Below are positions 60,207-64,000 of a stretch of 64,000 nucleotides of DNA, piece by piece. How positions within the stretch are numbered: the first letter of the stretch is position 1; each line of letters starts with the position of its first letter. The DNA is from Diplocarpon mali (lineage: Eukaryota > Ascomycota > Leotiomycetes > Helotiales > Drepanopezizaceae), in the NCBI GenBank assembly GCA_024741835.1, contig JAENRP010000016.1, positions 5,987 to 69,986 on the forward strand, written 5' to 3'. The position numbers and the translations under genes were made by a program. The notes beneath the pieces are model-generated. The model made no database searches. It was not told the DNA's origin and saw only the letters and a program-made list of their open reading frames with translations.

Positions 60207-61559
60207 CCTGGAGTTCTGTTGCTGCCTGTTGGGACGCGGTCGAGGTCGCTCGATGGGCAATGAGGGTATTCCGAAAAAACTGGCTGGCAGGACCGGAGGA
60301 GACGAATGGATGCTGCGCCCATCCGGCCGAGCCAACACCAGGTGAAATAAGAGACCAGACGACCAGGGCCTTCCTCAGCCCTTGGACCATCCGATATGCA
60401 GGCGACAGAAGCTGGGACCGCTAGCGAGCCCGAGACTCTGGACCGTCGGTTCGTGGATGTACGGACGATCATCCCACCTCAGGTACCTCGGGTAGGACAG
60501 GCATCGTATATATATATATAGTGTGAGAGCGTACAAGCACTCTCCATCCATCTCGGGCCACGATCCGCGTCCCAATGGGCCAGGGGTGGGATCTTCCTGG
60601 CAGCCAGATGCGTGATGGGGACGTTTGTTGCCGACGCATGTCTTGGATGTTGGGGAGAGAGGCCACTCGAAGCGAGAACCTGAGAGGTGCTGGGCGGAAC
60701 GAGAACGAGGGCAAGAATGCGAGGAGAGCGCATCCGGGGTCTGGCGCGCAGATGGCCAGCACTTGGAAGAGCAGCCGAGAGTCCTTGTGACGACAGGAAG
60801 AGTACATATCTTGAGGGGGATGGAAATGTAGACGAGAGGGACAGGGGTGGGTGGAAAGCTTGCGATTGGGTGGAAGACTGGCCGAACATTCTATCGAGAG
60901 AACCGCCGGTGGCACTTCTCAGGCGATTCCAAATACCTTCCAATGGAATTCAGAACGTGGTGTCTTAGGGGTGGGGAATGAGGGCGTACGGGCCGTGGGC
61001 CCTTGCCGAGGACATGGCAGGGCAGCGATCCCCCCGTGCAAGACGCGGAAATGTAGGACTCGAGAATGTGAATGGCAAGAAATGAGAAGATGATCATAAA
61101 TGCCCGGACGAGTGCCAATCGATCTGCCGCCAGACGCAAGAGCTGTCGGCGCCATACTCGCTCGCCGCCGCTGTGCGCTCGAAGACCAGCATTGTTTTTC
61201 TCGCGAGCACCGCGCCAAGAATCAACACTGACTACCTTGCTGTCACCCACCAAGTTCTGCGGAACCGTCGCGACCAGACCTCTGGCCACGACCGAGAGGC
61301 CCGGGGAGCGATTCGTGCCAAAGAGCTTTGTTCCATTCTCGAGATGTGTCGGAGAGGAATCCGGGAGCGAAGGAGAGCAAGGCAAGCGGGGCCGTTCGCT
61401 TCGGCCGTACAGAGGTTGCAGCGTCGAAAACAAACATTGGAGCCGAGCCCAAGCAAGGAGGATGTCATCTCGGCGAACGCATTCCGACGGGCATTTCCTG
61501 CAATCCGGGACCACCCGATGGGCGTTTCGAGCCTTCCGTGGTCGCCGCAGGACATGGGG

Positions 61560-61640
61560 GAGAAGGGGAGGGAGGGGAGGGAGAAGAGGGAGAAGAGGGA
61601 GAAGAGGGAGAAGAGGGAGAAGAGGGAGAAGAGGGAGAAC
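61560..61640. repeat. 9-bp minisatellite (GGGAGAAGA)
   Basis: About seven units of GGGAGAAGA, preceded by GGGGAGGGAGG variants. The 9-bp period keeps frames open on both strands, giving Glu-Lys-Arg repeats on + and Leu-Pro-Leu repeats on -. This explains the long false frames in the area. Confidence 0.92.
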
Positions 61641-63155
61641 AATCCTGTCCCCAGAGGCCATGAATCCGCGGCGGCAGGCTGCCCGATCGAATCGCCTGGC
61701 CGTCAGAAACACGCCACGAGAGACACATGGCCATACCAAGCGTTGACGTATCCAGGAGAAAGGCCCGCCCCATCGCCTGCCGTCTGTGGGCCTCGGAAAT
61801 CGAACTCGGCGACGACGACAACGAAGTATCAGACCCATTCCGCTCTGGATGGCCGACCGCCGGCCACAGATCCCGCCGGCTGCCAATGCCGCATCGCACG
61901 CCTCGAAACAGAACCGCCGCACGCAGCCCCGCCAGCAGTCGAGGGGCAGCTCGCTGATTCCCGGCTCTCGATCTCGAGCACAGCAGACTCGGGCTCCGGC
62001 GGGCATTCGGAGCGAAGATGCGCAATGATCCGCGCGTCTCGGCCCCGGGGACCGGCGACTGGTCTCGCTGTCGGCTCTCTGGCCACGCATCGGCATGGTC
62101 GTTTCGCCAGGGGGATCTCGGAGGCGAGATGTGACGGTGATGCCGATACGGTGTGCTGAGTTCCCGACCAACTTCCACGGCTCTCTTTTCACATTGGGTA
62201 AGGGAACGTGGGCGTGGCGTTGATCCCGGACCGCCGGCGACAACTGGCGTTCCCTGCTGGTTTCAAGGTCGCTGCTCGCTACCTTGACCTAGCTTTGCAA
62301 TGAATAATCATCATCAGCTCGCCATTCACGATATCCGGAACCTCCCCCCCCCCAAGCCCAAGGAAACCGCTCTTCGGCTTTCCTTCTCCCCTCCACCAAG
62401 CAGAGAGAAACAGGTGCTTGCCTGGCCGCAGCAGCACCCGCGGTTCACAAGTCCCGGCCAGGTTCCACGTCGCCACTTGCGAAGTCCCCTTCACACCAGC
62501 CGGTAGAGAATTCGTGGGCTTCGAATCCCGGTGGTCGTGCCACACCCCCTCGCTGCCGGACTGGGGAAGCGGGGGGAGGTTTTCGTCCCTGTGGCAACGT
62601 CAGCGTCGCTTTCTCCCGCGGGCAGCGAGCTGTTGCTCGTCACCTCCTCTGGATTTCTAAGATCAGTCCCAGTTCCTCAGCGGGGTCGGCGGGAACGGTG
62701 TCGACGTGCCCCTCGCTTCTCCTCTCCGCCGTGTTTTCTTCGCTTAGCTGCCTTTGCGGCAGAGCTCCCTCGGATCCCGTCTCGACGCTCTCTTGTAACC
62801 GCAGTCCCAAGCTCGATGCCGTGCCACATACTCGAGGAGGCTCAGCTCAGCTCCACCTCCAAACGCCGCGCCGCTGCTGTCTCGCCCCTCCTACACGGGC
62901 GAAACAGCCGGTGCTCTTCGACAGCGACGCCTCCGCGCCAAGCTGCAAGCGCCGCGTCCCCGTCTCCTCCCAGCGTTCACGCTCGGCAGATCTGTACTGC
63001 GGCTGATACGCCGAGATGCACAGTCCCTACACATGGATCGCGACCAGAGACGTCGACATCTCGCGATACTCTGACCGCCCTGGGGCCAGCCGAGGCTATC
63101 AGGGCGGGCGGGGTCGCAAGGGGAGCTTACAACGTCGCTGCGGCGACATGGTCGC

Positions 63156-63157
<2 letters not shown>

Positions 63158-63197
<40 letters not shown>
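63158..63197. repeat. GA dinucleotide microsatellite
   Basis: A perfect (GA)n run of 40 bp in GC-rich non-coding DNA. Confidence 0.95.
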
Positions 63198-63199
<2 letters not shown>

Positions 63200-64000
63200 C
63201 GTCCGAGCTACGAGCGCAGCGGCGGATCCGGACAGGCGCCAGTGAGGTCTCGCCAGCTTTCGGCTCGGCGGCAGGTACGCGCACCGAGACGAAACACGCG
63301 GGCTCCGAGCATGGCGTGCGGATCAAACTACGCGTCGGAAACGTGGCGGGAAGGCCAGCGAGCGATGGGCGGAGCGAACATCAATATCAGGATCGGTGAC
63401 ACTGATGGTCACGCTGAGATTGAGCTTGATGTCAGAGTCACCACGGTCCGACTTCAGATCGGTGGAGTCTTATTCTCAATCCTAGGCTTCGAGTATCGTG
63501 ATATCCTAACCTCGACATCGGTATCAAGATGAAGGTCAATATCCGTACCAACTTCGATATCAAGATCGACGTCAACCTCCGTGTCAGCATCGACACTAGT
63601 TAAAAAGAAGTACCCCAACCTTCGACTGGCGCCTCCACAGCAGGAGAGGTGTCCCCGAGAGACTTCTGCAGCCGTGTAGTCTATAGAGGGAGCGAAAAGT
63701 AAAAATAACAATCAAAATCAAGATCAAGATCAAAATCAACCGTCGGACCAGCTCCCCCTTCCCCTGATATGTCAACAACGCACCCTCCGTTCTCCTCCGA
63801 CTGACTCGCAGGAGTGATCAGATCTCCCGCCGGCCACCGTCGTCGGCGCATCTCCTTCGCCTCCTGGAGCGCGGCCATGCCACAGACTCCCTCTGCCCGT
63901 CGCCTGTGTCCATTTCCACCACACCGCCCTCTGCCCGTCAGCCACCCGCCATCACAGAACATCCGCTCACAGCCGAGTTTGAGTTCGAGTTCGTCCCATC

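Larger units (their letters stand above)
60207..64000. other. GC-rich terminal region, no supported gene
   Basis: Only low-complexity frames are present. Long frames at 60891-62243 (-), 61173-62159 (+) and 62531-63532 (+) overlap each other and run through simple repeats, giving runs such as LPLLPLLP and REREREREER. Visible structures are a TA run at 60508-60520, a 9-bp minisatellite at 61560-61640, a GA microsatellite at 63158-63197, and GTCGA/CAAGATCAA-type imperfect repeats at 63380-63740. Confidence 0.55.

Noticed and set aside
60891..62243. 450-codon frame on the - strand
   Set aside because: It passes through the 9-bp minisatellite as Leu-Pro repeats and overlaps a 328-codon frame on the other strand. 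No domain or coding-like composition is seen.
62500..62545. TTCGAATCCC resembling a tRNA T-loop
   Set aside because: The flanks do not pair as an acceptor stem and no D-arm is present.
62531..63532. 333-codon frame on the + strand
   Set aside because: It contains the GA microsatellite as Arg-Glu repeats and is otherwise Ser/Arg/Ala-rich without any family pattern.

Overview
The window is a piece of a nuclear chromosome from a filamentous ascomycete (Pezizomycotina). Genes are split by 47-130 bp GT..AG introns, often with CTAAC or CTGAC branch-point-like sequences near the 3' end. The gene families are typically fungal: CFEM, fungal-specific transcription factor domain, 2EXR, DUF3712, secreted M28 aminopeptidase, LaeA-like methyltransferase. 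I cannot place the species from sequence alone.

Layout. 1-4660 is GC-rich non-coding DNA with many simple repeats. 4661-8640 is AT-rich and eroded, with no gene. 8687-15258 is genic: a tandem chromodomain protein (+), a six-exon fungal transcription-factor-domain gene (-) and a CFEM cell-surface protein (-). 15259-24911 is mostly AT-rich and holds a wrecked ankyrin-repeat gene (18228-22810) with several in-frame stops. 24912-32992 is a dense genic block: secreted M28 aminopeptidase (+), a conserved unknown protein (-), SUMO E1 subunit Aos1 (+) and a BMT5-like rRNA methyltransferase (-). 33000-40150 is an AT-rich gene desert. 40151-47419 holds a methyltransferase-like gene (-), a Dcp1-like decapping factor (-) and an OCRL-like inositol 5-phosphatase (+). 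47420-64000 is strongly GC-rich with long spacers full of simple repeats. It carries a GT8 glycosyltransferase (-), an aldo-keto reductase (+), a DUF3712 protein (+) and a 2EXR protein (-).

The genes do not form one pathway. Most are housekeeping (sumoylation, rRNA modification, mRNA decapping, phosphoinositide turnover) or secretory and cell-surface (CFEM, M28, GT8). There is no backbone synthase, so this is not a recognisable secondary-metabolite cluster despite the lone methyltransferase.

The most informative unusual features are: the decayed ankyrin gene, whose in-frame stops look like C-to-T changes (a RIP-like signature); a chromodomain protein whose N-terminus resembles the start of a 2EXR domain, at the edge of an eroded AT-rich block; a decayed dispersed repeat present at 5.1 kb and 33.55 kb; two roughly 105-bp tandem repeat arrays; and the sharp alternation of AT-rich and GC-rich compartments. 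I did not find a clearly new biological system. Exon borders were worked out by hand from reading frame and splice consensus, not from transcripts.
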